A stretch of DNA of 64,000 nucleotides from Pinus tabuliformis (Eukaryota > Streptophyta > Pinopsida > Pinales > Pinaceae): NCBI GenBank assembly GCA_031772625.1, contig CM062812.1, positions 734,797,714 through 734,861,713 of the forward strand. The letters run 5' to 3'. Positions 23,569 to 33,585 of this stretch are shown one piece after another (position 1 is the stretch's first letter; the number at the start of each line of letters is the position of its first letter). A program made the translations under genes and the position numbers. The notes under the pieces were generated by a model. It saw only the letters and a program-made list of their open reading frames with translations. It was not told where the DNA came from and made no database searches.

Positions 23569-24430
23569 TCACCTTCTCTTTTTCCGTTTGAAACCAATTT
23601 TTGTAATTAGCGACAGATCCATCAAATTTAGTATATCTGGAACCTTGGATTCTTTCATGGCCTCTGTCGAATTTCTCATTAGAGCTGATTTAAAATTTTC
23701 TAGAGAAATCCTGGCATCATTATCAGGTTGCAGGAGCTTAAACTGAGCTCTGAGGTACACCAATTCGTCCTCTCTTAATGATTTCACCAGTGCCTGGAAC
23801 CATTTGGTCACATCAACTCCTTATTCTTGAGAGCTGCACGTTTGAACGGTAAGCAGCGGAGATAAGCTTTAACATGTTTGTACACCGAAATATCTAATGG
23901 AATTACATGTTTCCCACAAAGCCATGGATGAGAAAGGGCCTGAGCTGCACTCATTTCTTTTGCGTATATCTTTGTTAAGAAGCCTTTTCACAAAATCCTT
24001 AGCCTCAAGAGAGATAGAAGGCCATGGTGCATCATCAAAATTAGGTTCAGTGCTCAAAACTTCACGAAAAATTCCTGATTCAGAGTGTGCCCAGAAAGGT
24101 CAACTACCATATAGTAAGATGTACGTTATCACACCAATACTCCATACATCTGCTTCCATACTATATGATTGGTGAAGGACTTCTGGTGCTACATAATATG
24201 CACTGCCTACAATATCGTTCAGTCTTTCATCTCTGGTTTTAAATCACGATGCAACACACCCTGAAGGTGACAAAAGGCAACTACGCTCAAAATCTGCACA
24301 ACAATACCCTTGGCATCTTCCTCTGAGAACCTTCCATCACTGGACAATATTTTATCCAACAGTTCCCCACCTTCACAGAATTCCATGATAATGTAGACAT
24401 TGTTGTCGTCCTCGCATACTGCATAGCTCG
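23569..24430 (-). pseudogene. CDPK-related kinase (CRK) pseudogene, copy A, fused behind PHO1
   Basis: Minus-strand, intronless remnant of a CRK-type Ser/Thr kinase. Reading from 24430: [16 protein letters not shown], the [12 protein letters not shown] block, HRDLKPE (catalytic loop), then a deletion that removes the DFG region. [41 protein letters not shown] and the C-terminal calmodulin/EF-hand-like part (LVYLRAQFKLLQPDNDARIS) follow. Frameshifts separate the kinase end from the EF-hand part, and the C-terminus is missing. Plant CRKs are about 570-600 residues; roughly 270 are traceable. Absence of introns over many normal exons points to a cDNA origin. It continues without a gap into PHO1 at 24413-24430. 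Confidence 0.8.
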
Positions 24431-25887
24431 CTAGTAGTAGGCAAGAAACGAGACAACATATAGTAAGTCTGTGTAATTTTTATTATCTGTTCAACTATGA
24501 GAGTTCGAGTTCCCTTTATAACTTCCACTAGCGTAATAACATGTTACATATTCCAACTTCTTTAGCAACAGAACCTGACTAGTTAGTTGATCAGCCATGA
24601 AAAAAAAAAGTCCACCATCACCACCTTATAGAAGGGCGATAGGACAATGTTACGTAGAACTCGAAGGAAAGTAAATCTTGTTGACCTATAAATAATGTTC
24701 AGTGGACATAGTAGGACTACCATGGAGGCCAGTAACAAGAGACCAGGAATAGTATCAACTTGAATAGAGGAAACCCCTTTTTCTCTCAGGGCTAGCTGGG
24801 CAACCATACAACCCGCTACTATTGTCATAAAAGTTGTACAAATCAAAAATACATCCTCGTATTTAAGCTCTCTTTCTCGCGAAAATTCGAAGATGAATAT
24901 ATAGTTGATTCGATGCCTTCTCCACATGACTATATTACATATGTACAAGAATATATGCAAATTGATCAAGCTGAAAACTTGGTAACTACTTGTCATGTTA
25001 CTCAAAAGGTATCGTTTAGCTAAATGGGCCATGATTATGTACCCTACAGACAAAGCTAAGAAGCATCAAGTGAAAATCCCAATAAAGAATGTTACTCTAT
25101 GGGACACTTTCGATTGTTTTGGCTTGAGATATGTCATTGCCTTTCGGCGGTCATCAGCTACGAAATATTGAACAAACAGTTCCTCAATCTCATCGGACAG
25201 TTTTACCACCTTGTCTGAGGTGTTGAAGTATGACCTCTTGACCACCTTGAAATAAATAGGTAAAATTTGCTGCTGCCCTGTTACCTTGTCAAATTTCTTC
25301 AAGATCTTCTCAAATGCTAGCATGTTCAACGATCTGTAAGTATTGAGGAAACCTAGCCCACGATATAGCTCCACTAAAGCTCTGCGGATCAATTTTTCGG
25401 CACGGTGAAGATTCTTCTTGTTAAGCATAAAGCGATTCCCTTCTGGTGTGTCTTTGTTCTACTGGTTCATCAAATCGTCCCACAGAACATGCGTGAGTGC
25501 CGAGAACGTCCTGGTAGGTGTGGTGAGAGGAATGTCCATTCTCATGCTTTGATCGTGTGAGCTAAAACTGCGACTTCTAGGGTTAGACTTGATCTTGCTC
25601 AGGTGTTTATCGTTGTTTTTCAAGGATCTTATTCCATCCATAGACCATCTCCTGGGTGATTCAACCAATCTTGTGACGTTATTCTCAAAACCAATGATAC
25701 CTTCCTCCTCTAGTTGCGTCGTTTCCTGCTTGTCCTCAAGATCACCATCCTCCGCAGGCTCACGGATGCTATCATCTCTGTAGTCATCCGTTGAAGTGAC
25801 AAAATGCGTGGAATTATTCTCACTTTCACCGCCCTGAGATGATTGTTTCTCCTTTGGTTCTGTGAGAGAAGCTTTCAAACCCTTCAA

Positions 25888-25892
25888 AATTC
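25888..25892. repeat. Target-site duplication of TR-GAG, left copy
   Basis: AATTC flanks the element here and at 31764-31768. The empty site in segmental copy B carries it once. Confidence 0.93.
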
Positions 25893-27005
25893 TGTTGGGC
25901 CTTTTTCAATGGAGAAAATACCAAAACCATACAAACAGACATCACAGAGCCAATGCTCTGTTTCCTTTGTTCCAGGACCTTTGCACAGGGAAGCTATTAA
26001 AACAAAATGACTCATAACAGTCCATTACAACAGCATTAAAAAAACACTTTCTATTGCTTAAAAAAAAACTGTTACAAACTTCATCCTCTGCGTAGAGAGG
26101 GATTCACTGGAGAGACTCTGTCTCTCTCTCTCACTTCTGGCCTTCCACTGTTGTGGGTATTACAAATCCAATCTCATGCTATCTCTTGCTTTTGCGATGA
26201 GCAAGCAATACAATACATCCCTGTTTTCAAATTCTTTTCGCACTGCTGTGCGTTCTAATCATTCCAATGATATCTCGCACTGCTGTGCGTTCATTACAAA
26301 TCCATGAGCTCTCGCACTACTGTGCGTTCATTACAAATCCATGAGCTCTCGCACTGCTGTGCATTTAAAACAAACAAAACAAAAAAAACTAACCCACACT
26401 ACTGTGCGCTGCCGCAGTCACAATACACAATAAAAAAAAACTGCATAACCATTGCCACACACGGGCTTACATAGCCATATATAAAAACATATAAAAAAAT
26501 GGCCCATAACCATATTAAATGGCCTCACCAAATTCTACGTAAAAACATATATAAAAAAATATAGGACGAATGCCCCATTTCCACATTAAAAGCCGCCTCC
26601 TAATTCTACGTAGAAGCATTAAAACCATGTCGTTTCCTCCACGGCGGTCAACCACAAAACGACACAAAAAAAATTTCATTTTGACGCGGGCGGGGTCGGC
26701 TGACATCACTTCGGTGCCACGTGTCGCCACCTCATTCGTCGGGCCCGATCATTAAAGTCCGCGCAGCTTCGCGCAGATCCGAGCTACCAAACTCGATCCA
26801 ACGAGGTTCGGGAGCCAACCTCGGGCAAATAAAACGACCTTTAGCGTCCGGGGAAAGCGGTTTCGTCGTTCGTACTGGGGACGCGTGGCGGAGTTTCATT
26901 GTGTCGGGTCCCCCTTCACGGATACCGCCTTCTGCAAATGGTGGTGCGGGGAGACCGGGGCAGTTTTCCGAAAACTACCGCGCTGTTGAAATTACAATTT
27001 TAACA
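25893..27005 (-). repeat. TR-GAG 3' LTR
   Basis: 1113 bases, TGTTGGG...TTTTAACA on the plus strand. Contains five GCAC-tgct-GTGC type mini inverted repeats, including one extra 36-base tandem unit (CGCACTACTGTGCG at 26313-26326) absent from the other LTR, and a GC/CpG-rich block at 26640-26960. Confidence 0.93.
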
Positions 27006-27017
27006 CTCCCCTTTAAT
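27006..27017 (-). other. TR-GAG polypurine tract next to the 3' LTR
   Basis: Minus strand ATTAAAGGGGAG directly abuts the 3' LTR, the normal place for plus-strand DNA priming. An identical 12-mer occurs at 28884-28895. Confidence 0.82.
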
Positions 27018-28883
27018 TTCAACTGCTGGGCATTATGACATACCCAAACACTTCCTCTCGTAGAGGGATTCCTCAGTACTGTTGTTACAAAGATATCTTC
27101 CTCACATAGAGGGATTCACCAACTGCTTCTGATGCAGTTCCATAAACAACAAAATAGTCTTCCTCTTAACAGAGGGATTAACCTGAAACTGTGCTTAAGA
27201 GCACCTTCCTCATGACAGAGGGATTCACCATTACAATGTGCTGAAGAGCACCTTCCTCATGACAGAGGGATTCACCTGTTATAAAAAACATCTTCCTCTT
27301 AACAGAGGGATTTACCAAACTATGCTAAAGAGCATCTTCCTCTCAACAGAGGGATTCACCAAATGACTATGCTGAAAAGCATCATCCTCATGATAGAGGG
27401 ATTCTCCAAGAACTTCACTTCCTCTCACGGAGGGATTACTACCAAACACTGCCTTAGATGCAGTTTCAAAACAAACAATCATTGCACTGCTGTGTGTGCA
27501 AACTCATTACAATGTTCTTTTATGCTGCTGCATATTCTCTGCTGCACTGTTGTGCCATCTTCTTTACTGCGTCTAGCCCACACTGCTGTGTCTGCTCCAC
27601 GCTACTGCGTCTACACCTGCACTGCTCTTACATTTCTTTACAAACTCTGCATTGCTGTGCGTTAATAAAAAAATTCTTACATGTGCGTTGCTGTGCCTTT
27701 CCTTTCTCACATTCACACTGCTGTGTGAGAATTCTTTACTTGTGCACTAATGCGTGCTTCCCTTCTTCACAATGAAAAAACTTTTCTTCATGCTGCTGCG
27801 TGCTCCCCTTCATTAATTACAATCGTACTTCTGCTGTGTCTTACTTGCATTTCAAATGCAAACAACACACTCACTGCTCTTACATTTACTGCTGTAAACA
27901 AAATTTTCTTTTACATGTGCTGCTGTCCATTACCTTTCATTTCTTCAACAAAACTTCATGCTGCTGCATTTTCTTATTTGCATTGCTGTGTGCTTCTCCT
28001 TCTTGCCATCATGCTGCTGTCCATACCCATAACCATAGACTCTGTCATCCCTGGGTTTTTATTTGCTGCTGCGTTGCCTCTGCAATTTGCACTGTGGCTG
28101 CCTTTTGTTTCATCATACTGCTGTGTGCCCATACACTAACTCTTTACTCTCCATTACTTGCACATAGAGAGAAGTCATCCTCACGTTGTTTTGCGCTGCA
28201 TTCTCCACACAACACAAAAAAAATTAACACGGGTTGCTGCCTTTTCTTTTTACACCCTTGCTTCACACAATCTTAGTCTTCATTCATTTTTTTACACAAT
28301 GCACTGCTGTGCAATTCCTTTCATTTTTCTGCTGCCACACATTTTCATTCATCCATGTGCATTAAAAATCTGTTGTCCCTGTTTTTCTTTAGGCATTTCT
28401 GTGCATGTTGCATTGCATACAAAAAAAATATTACATTCTTCACTGCTGTGTGAAAAATTTCATTGCATCCTCAGCCACTGGGCATTTACGTTCTGCTGCG
28501 TTTTGCCTTCTTCTCATTTTCTTCTCACTGCTTTGCATTTTCATTCCCAATACAAAACATTTCCATCTGCTGTGTATTATACTCACTCTGCTGTGAGTAT
28601 ATTCTCTCACTTTACATAAAAGGAAACTACCTTCCATTGCTATGCATTTCAATGCATGTATTCCATAAAAAAAAATTCAAACCGCTGTTTTATGTTTTGT
28701 CCTCCCACTGCTGTGAGGGTCTCCATGCTTTGCATACTTTTATTGCGCTGTTGCACTTTACATTTGAGCGCTGTCCCCTTTTCTTCTCTGCTATTATAAC
28801 AGATTTAACTTCATGTCCTTCCCTTATAAAAAAGTCTTCATCAAGGAGTGACTGTTAATACAGTTCAGCAATAAGAATTACAA
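27018..28883 (-). repeat. Array of mini inverted repeats in the TR-GAG 3' region
   Basis: Non-coding 1.87 kb made of small hairpin units. The part 27045-27440 has about nine CCTCT-n4-AGAGG units (for example 27054-27066 and 27339-27352) alternating with TGCT-n4-AGCA units (27323-27334). The part 27480-28760 has many stems around a TGCT loop: 27713-27728, 27958-27969, 28300-28313, and 28579-28600 with an 8-bp stem. Stems differ in sequence but stay complementary. Cysteine-rich plus-strand frames here are by-products of TGCTGT words. Confidence 0.8.
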
Positions 28884-28895
28884 GCTCCCCTTTAA
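28884..28895 (-). other. Second, internal polypurine tract of TR-GAG
   Basis: ATTAAAGGGGAG on the minus strand, identical over 12 bases to the tract at 27006-27017 and located 32 bases after the gag stop. It marks the other border of the hairpin array. Confidence 0.7.
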
Positions 28896-28926
28896 TGTAT
28901 GCTTGTCTTCTTTTGGCAGACTCTTC

Positions 28927-30492
28927 TCAAAACAAATTTAGATCCACTAGGGAGTTCAAGGGGTTTTCAGGTTGCCTTTCCTTCCTTCTCCATACTTGTG
29001 TAACTTTCTTCTTTTGCATGGGTCTAGCTTGCATAGGAGCCCATGCTAAGTTACAGTCTCGTGCCATATGCCCAATGTTATGACACTTAAAACATTCTAC
29101 ATTTTTCATGAATAACATTTCATGATTTCTTCTAAAATTGTTTCTTGGAGATTTTCGGAGACCACAACATTTATCTTTATTAAATGCTCTACAGTCTTTT
29201 GCCATATGACCAAAGTTTGAGCAAGCATAACAATAACCATAAAATGAACTTTGGTACCTGGGAGATGGAGGTTTTCTTGATGCACTTCTGAAGCCTTGCT
29301 GCCTTGAGATTCTTTGATGATAACCATTGCCTCTTGCCTCTTTGACATCAACTACATTTCTTCTTGGAGCTGGTTTTCTACTTGGAGCAAGATTTCTTCT
29401 ATTGCAGCCTTCATTTTTCTCCTTGCCTTTGCTGGAACTAGGAGCATCACCATCTCTTTCTGGCTTCTTCACATCTCCTTTGCTTAAAGCATCCTCATCC
29501 TTGTTTGAGGGTTCAGCTACATACCCAAGTCCTGATTTATCAGATGGAGATCTGTGATAGCTGAGCATGTCATCCAAAGCTTGAGAGCTCTTCATGATCT
29601 TGTTCATCCCTTCAACCTTCTTCCTGAGGAGGACAATCTCTTCTTCTAACTTTTCACATTCATTATTTTTCTTTGCTAGTTGTCCCTCAGTTTCTTCCTT
29701 GCTACGAGTAGCTTCAGCTGCTACTATTTTGAAGGAGATAATCTCTGTCTTCATTTTGGAGACTTCTTCATCTTTTGCTTGACTGCTCTTCATTTTCTTT
29801 TCAGCTCCTTGTGCCTGCTTCCTGGCTTCTTGTAGTTCAGACTTAAGGGAGGAGACCTCTACCTTATACTGTCCAATCTCTTCCACAAGCTTATTCACTT
29901 TCTTGTGTCTTTGTTCAAGTTGACTTGTCAAGACATCTGCCTGCTTCTTTGCTCCATTCAGCTGATTTGTCATGGATATGACTTCTTCATGATGTTTCTT
30001 CTTGCATTGGTCAAGCTCCTTCTTAAGCTTGGCAAGCTCTTCATCCCTTTCTTTTACCTGAAGCTTGATGAGGTCAAGCTTTTCATTCTTAGCTTCTATG
30101 ATGGGTTCATAATTTTCTTCTTGACTCATTGTTATGGTCAGTGCTCCCTTTGCATGAAGGTCATGCAGTCTGTCCCATATATCCTTTGCTGATGTATATT
30201 TTCCTAGATTCTTCTTCACAGAATCAGGGAGTCCATTCAAGATAGTCTTTGCTGCTTGTGCATCATACTCCATGGATTCTTTATCCATCTTGCTATCATT
30301 AATCACTGACTCCCAGACTTCAATCCCCTCAGACATTAGGAAAGCCCTCATCTTTATTTCCCATACATCAAAGTTTCCATCAAACTTTGGGGTTTCAAAT
30401 AAAATGTATTCAAATAGATTGCCTTCTATTTTAGTAGAGGAGGGAGACACATTTTTAGCAGGCTTGGAGGCTTTCTTCTTTGACCTCGCCAT
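28927..30492 (-). CDS. gag: Gag of the TR-GAG element, 521 residues, open throughout
   Basis: Starts at MARSKKKASK on the minus strand, about 190 bases after the primer-binding site. Residues about 25-125 are a copia-type UBN2 gag core (F-D-x-W-E-I-K-M-R motif near 40-48, GLPDSVKKNLGKYTSAKDIW near 90-110). Residues about 130-300 are a long charged coiled coil (repeated K-E-E-L, Q-L-E, K-K patterns). Residues 310-410 form an acidic then basic, S/R/P-rich linker. Two zinc knuckles follow, CYACSNFGHMAKDC (about 421-434) and CFKCHNIGHMARDC (about 467-480), with a basic tail. It should assemble particles and bind the element's RNA. No enzymatic domain is present and the frame ends before the internal polypurine tract. 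It looks whole. Confidence 0.88.
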   Translation of the reverse strand: MARSKKKASKPAKNVSPSSTKIEGNLFEYILFETPKFDGNFDVWEIKMRAFLMSEGIEVWESVINDSKMDKESMEYDAQAAKTILNGLPDSVKKNLGKYTSAKDIWDRLHDLHAKGALTITMSQEENYEPIIEAKNEKLDLIKLQVKERDEELAKLKKELDQCKKKHHEEVISMTNQLNGAKKQADVLTSQLEQRHKKVNKLVEEIGQYKVEVSSLKSELQEARKQAQGAEKKMKSSQAKDEEVSKMKTEIISFKIVAAEATRSKEETEGQLAKKNNECEKLEEEIVLLRKKVEGMNKIMKSSQALDDMLSYHRSPSDKSGLGYVAEPSNKDEDALSKGDVKKPERDGDAPSSSKGKEKNEGCNRRNLAPSRKPAPRRNVVDVKEARGNGYHQRISRQQGFRSASRKPPSPRYQSSFYGYCYACSNFGHMAKDCRAFNKDKCCGLRKSPRNNFRRNHEMLFMKNVECFKCHNIGHMARDCNLAWAPMQARPMQKKKVTQVWRRKERQPENPLNSLVDLNLF

Positions 30493-30682
30493 TCTTAACT
30501 AGGCTTCAAATACTTGACTGTGTTTTTTTAAATCACTGACTGTTCCTTCAACAGTAACACAAAGGAAAGCTTTGAGAAATACCTTAACTCTTTTGGCTGA
30601 GTCTTCACACTGCTGGAGAACTTTGACTGCTGCAACCACACCTTCCTTCAGCTTCTTTAACTTCTTTAAAGAGCCTGAGCCT

Positions 30683-30694
30683 GCTCTGATACCA
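30683..30694 (-). other. TR-GAG primer-binding site
   Basis: Minus strand TGGTATCAGAGC, an exact match to the sequence that pairs with initiator tRNA-Met, one base from the 5' LTR at 30696. Confidence 0.95.
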
Positions 30695-30695
30695 C

Positions 30696-31763
30696 TGTTG
30701 GGCCTTTTTCAATGGAGAAAATACCAAAACCATACAAACAGACATCACAGAGCCAATGCTCTATTTCCTTTGTTCCAGGACCTTTGCACAGGGAAGCTAT
30801 TAAAACAAAATGACTCATAAAAGTCCATTACAACAGCATAAAAAAACACTTTCTATTGCTTAAAAAAAAACTGTTACAAACTTCATCCTCTGCGAAGAGA
30901 GGGATTCAATGGAGAGACTCTGTCTCTCTCTCTCACTTCTGGCCTTCCACTGTTGTGGGTATTACAAATCCAATCTCATGCTATCTCTTGCTTTTGCGAT
31001 GAGCAAGCAATACAATACATCCCTGTTTTCAAATACTTTTCGCACTGCTCTGCGTTCTAATCATTCCAATGATATCTCGCACTGCTGTGCGTTCATTACA
31101 AATCCATGAGCTCTCGCACTGCTGTGCATTTAAAACAAACAAAACAAAAAAAAAAACTAACCCACACCACTGTGCGCTGCCACAGTCACAATACACAACA
31201 AAAAAAAACTGCATAACCATTGCCACACACGGGCTTACATAGCCATATATAAAAACATATAAAAAAATGGCGCATAACCATATTAAATGGCCTCACCAAA
31301 TTCTATGTAAAAACATATATAAAAAAATATAGGACGAATGCCCCATTTCCACATTAAAAGCCGCCTCCTAATTCTACGTAGAAGCATTAAAACCATGTCG
31401 TTTCCTCCACGACGGTCAACCACAAAACGACACAAAAAAAATTTCATTTTGACGCGGGCGGGGTCGGCTGACGTCACTTCGGTGCCACATGTCGCCACCT
31501 CATTCGTCGGGCCCGGTCATTAAAGTTCGCGCAGATCCGAGCTACCAAACTCGATCCAACGAGGTTCGGGAGCCAACCTCGGGCAAATAAAACGACCTTT
31601 AGCGTCCGGGGAAAGCGGTTTCGTCGTTCGTACTGGGGACGCATGGTGGAGTTTCATTGTGTCGGGTCCCCCTTCAAGGATACCGCCTTCTGCGAATGGT
31701 GGTGCGAGGAGACCGGGGCGGTTTTCCGAAAACTACCGCGCTGTTGAAATTACAATTTTAACA
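30696..31763 (-). repeat. TR-GAG 5' LTR
   Basis: 1068 bases, same ends as the 3' LTR copy (TGTTGGG...TTTTAACA on the plus strand). It differs from that copy by about 24 substitutions, a missing 36-base tandem unit and a missing 10-base GC-rich duplication. Confidence 0.93.
31300..31763 (-). promoter_or_regulatory. CpG-rich promoter region of the TR-GAG 5' LTR
   Basis: In element orientation the LTR begins with a GC- and CpG-rich block of about 330 bases, unlike the AT-rich surroundings. It holds TGACGTCA (31469-31476), the core bound by plant bZIP factors. The other LTR has a G-box CACGTG (26718-26723) where this copy has CACATG. A long A/T block with TATATTTTTTTATATATG follows at about 31313-31331 and is the likely TATA region. 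Regulation by bZIP factors is inference. Confidence 0.5.
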
Positions 31764-31960
31764 AATTCCCAGCTGTTCCTTCAACGCATCCCCTCTTTTA
31801 AGGAACTCCTTTTCTTTAGTTCTATAGAATTGATTCACCTTATTCAACTGGGTGTCTAGCGTCGAAAAGAACACCAGTGCTGCATCCCTCTGGTCAAATA
31901 TTCGCACAACCTCCACTAACCAGCTCATTCCCCCACTCAACTCGGCATGTCGTTTCCGTT

Positions 31961-33328
31961 TCTGTCCAGAAATTCCAAAGTACCACCACTCGCATTGCCA
32001 CGCCGATGATTTGAATATTTACATTTTCAATCATGACAGAATATTTCATAAATCTAACACCCTTTTGATTTTTTATACATAAAAACCAATCTCACCATTA
32101 GAATTTCCTGTTCATTAGCTTTAGTCTCTTAAATATATATATATATATTGGCAAATTTATCAACAACGTTAGTGAATAACTCATGATATTACGAGAGTAG
32201 ACTGACAATATTCGCAGCATATGGGGGCCTTGAAAATAAGGAAGGAATGAGAATGCACTTTTGAGCTGGCCATAAAGCCTAGACTAAACCGACAATGTGA
32301 AGAAAGCACGATGGAAGCCAGTAATATCCCATCCTTGCTTAAGGTGTAAGTTAACTTTTTGGAAGGGTCTTATCTTGTAAAAACATTTTGCTTTGCGATA
32401 GGTCACTGTACAAGTTGGACAAAAGGCAGAGACTGCATTATCTCTTTTCTACCCTTGGTACCTTCTTTGCTTCATGTTTATCATATTTTGATTTTTGAAT
32501 ATCAAATGGATCCTCCGAACTGCGGCGGCGTCATCCATTGCTGCTCTTTTGGTTCAGTAACGCCGAGTGTGAGATTAAAAAAAACCCTTCATATAAATTC
32601 TCGTACAAACACTTCGCATCTCGAAATGAATTCTGGGCACATGAATGAATTTTGTAGCTTTGCGTCCCAACCGTCTATAGTTTCCAGGAATTTTTATTGC
32701 CACGCTTTCCTCAAACTTATGGTTATGAAAAACAAGCTCATGAACTGATTTTGTGGACGTCCAAGGCGTAGTAAAGAAGATCTGCAAAGGCATACTGCTT
32801 GGGGCTGTTTAAGAATGCCCTATAGCTAGCAAATCCACGTTAAGTCTGAGCTGGGGGAATTTCGTGCAATTTCAGGCCTTTGGGCTGTATGTGCCGCGCG
32901 GCATACCCAATGCGCCGCACGTCACCAGTGCACCGCGCCCATGCAAAAAATGCACTGTGGAGGAGCGCCCAATGCGCTGCGCGGCCCATGTGCGTTGCGC
33001 CAGTCATCCTATCCGCCACACCCAGTCTTCAACAAATAGTTCCGACTTTAACCTACAAATTTCGCCCTCCCACATTTGCAATCGACTTGTTTGATGTTTT
33101 CTTGAATGGGCATGCTATTTGAATGGTGACAAATAATTATAAAAAGTCATGGTGAAAAATATTTATAATGTTTCTCAAGCATTACACATCCTGCTTCACC
33201 CAAAGTCACAGGTACAAACTTAAGGCAAGGCAATCTCAGAGCCATACCAAGAAGTATGCATCTCTGTCCAGGTCTATTCTACAATTGCCCAAACATATAG
33301 CAGAAGCGTGACAACAATATGCAGTATT
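31961..33328. other. Upstream part of segmental copy A, no gene recognised
   Basis: Shared with copy B at 36901-38387. Contains a short (TA)9 run (32132-32149) and a GC-rich patch (32889-33015) full of GCGC words. A 129-codon plus-strand frame at 32359-32748 is also open in copy B, but the differences between copies are mostly amino-acid changing on both strands, so I do not call it a gene. Confidence 0.45.
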
Positions 33329-33585
33329 TCACCTCTCTGGCTGAGGAAACTTTGTCGAGCACACAACATAATCTGTCATTGTAGGCAGTTCATCTTCTCT
33401 CTTTCTTTTAGCATCTACTAAGATTGGCAACTCTCTTCTTGTAGCACTTCTGTATCAACAATAATGTATGTGCAGTGCTGGCTGTTTAATCTTTATGGTT
33501 CTCTCATCAATGCGGCCATAATACCTTGAAATTCTAAGCATGAACAAATCTAGAACAGGTTCCTTATTTACATGTCCTTGGATCT
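33329..33585 (-). pseudogene. Unrecognised exon-like reading frame, copy A
   Basis: On the minus strand about 85 codons read GHVNKEPVLDLFMLRISRYY, then YGRIDERTIKIKQPALHIHY, one internal stop, and a charged end (RRELPILVDAKRKREDELPT) before a stop at 33329-33331. In copy B the frame is preceded by a good 3' splice site (TTTGCAG). Here the splice site is damaged by a small deletion. It looks like a terminal exon of a host gene, but I cannot name the family. Confidence 0.42.

Larger units (their letters stand above)
25893..31763 (-). mobile_element. TR-GAG non-autonomous LTR retrotransposon, looks whole
   Basis: A complete 5.87 kb element on the minus strand: 5' LTR 30696-31763, primer-binding site 30683-30694, one long gag ORF (28927-30492), a 1.9 kb repeat-rich region (27018-28883) between two polypurine tracts, and 3' LTR 25893-27005. 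It is flanked by AATTC on both sides. There is no protease, integrase or RT, which fits the TR-GAG class of plant elements that encode only Gag and rely on a partner for enzymes. I count about 24 substitutions over about 1065 aligned LTR bases (near 2%) plus a 36-base tandem-unit difference, so it is the youngest element here. With a slow conifer rate that could still mean several million years. Confidence 0.9.
24413..31960 (-). pseudogene. PHO1-like: PHO1-like phosphate exporter pseudogene, copy A (SPX-EXS), interrupted by TR-GAG
   Basis: Minus-strand, intronless. Coding sequence lies at 31764-31960 and 24413-25892. It begins inside the SPX domain (LDTQLNKVNQFYRTKEKEF), continues through the acidic/serine linker and the second SPX part ([13 protein letters not shown]), then into the membrane/EXS region ([52 protein letters not shown]). 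It ends at the YYWRAMQ region, where it joins CRK. PHO1 proteins are about 780-800 residues and export phosphate; both ends are missing here. Private stop codons sit near 25456 and 25075. Plant PHO1 genes have many introns, so this looks like a retrocopy. Confidence 0.87.

Noticed and set aside
27363-28858. Several overlapping plus-strand frames of 95-158 codons rich in cysteine, leucine and histidine
   Set aside because: They arise from TGCTGT repeats of the hairpin array read on the non-coding strand, and frames overlap and shift with the repeat units. Not genes for cysteine-rich peptides.
29327-30502. Plus-strand frames of 62-95 codons opposite the TR-GAG gag
   Set aside because: Shadows of the gag coiled coil; hydrophobic stretches are complements of K/E codons.
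32359-32748. 129-codon plus-strand frame open in both segmental copies (also 37425-37814), with an antisense frame
   Set aside because: Differences between the copies are nearly all amino-acid changing on either strand and no domain is recognisable, so openness is explained by recent duplication.
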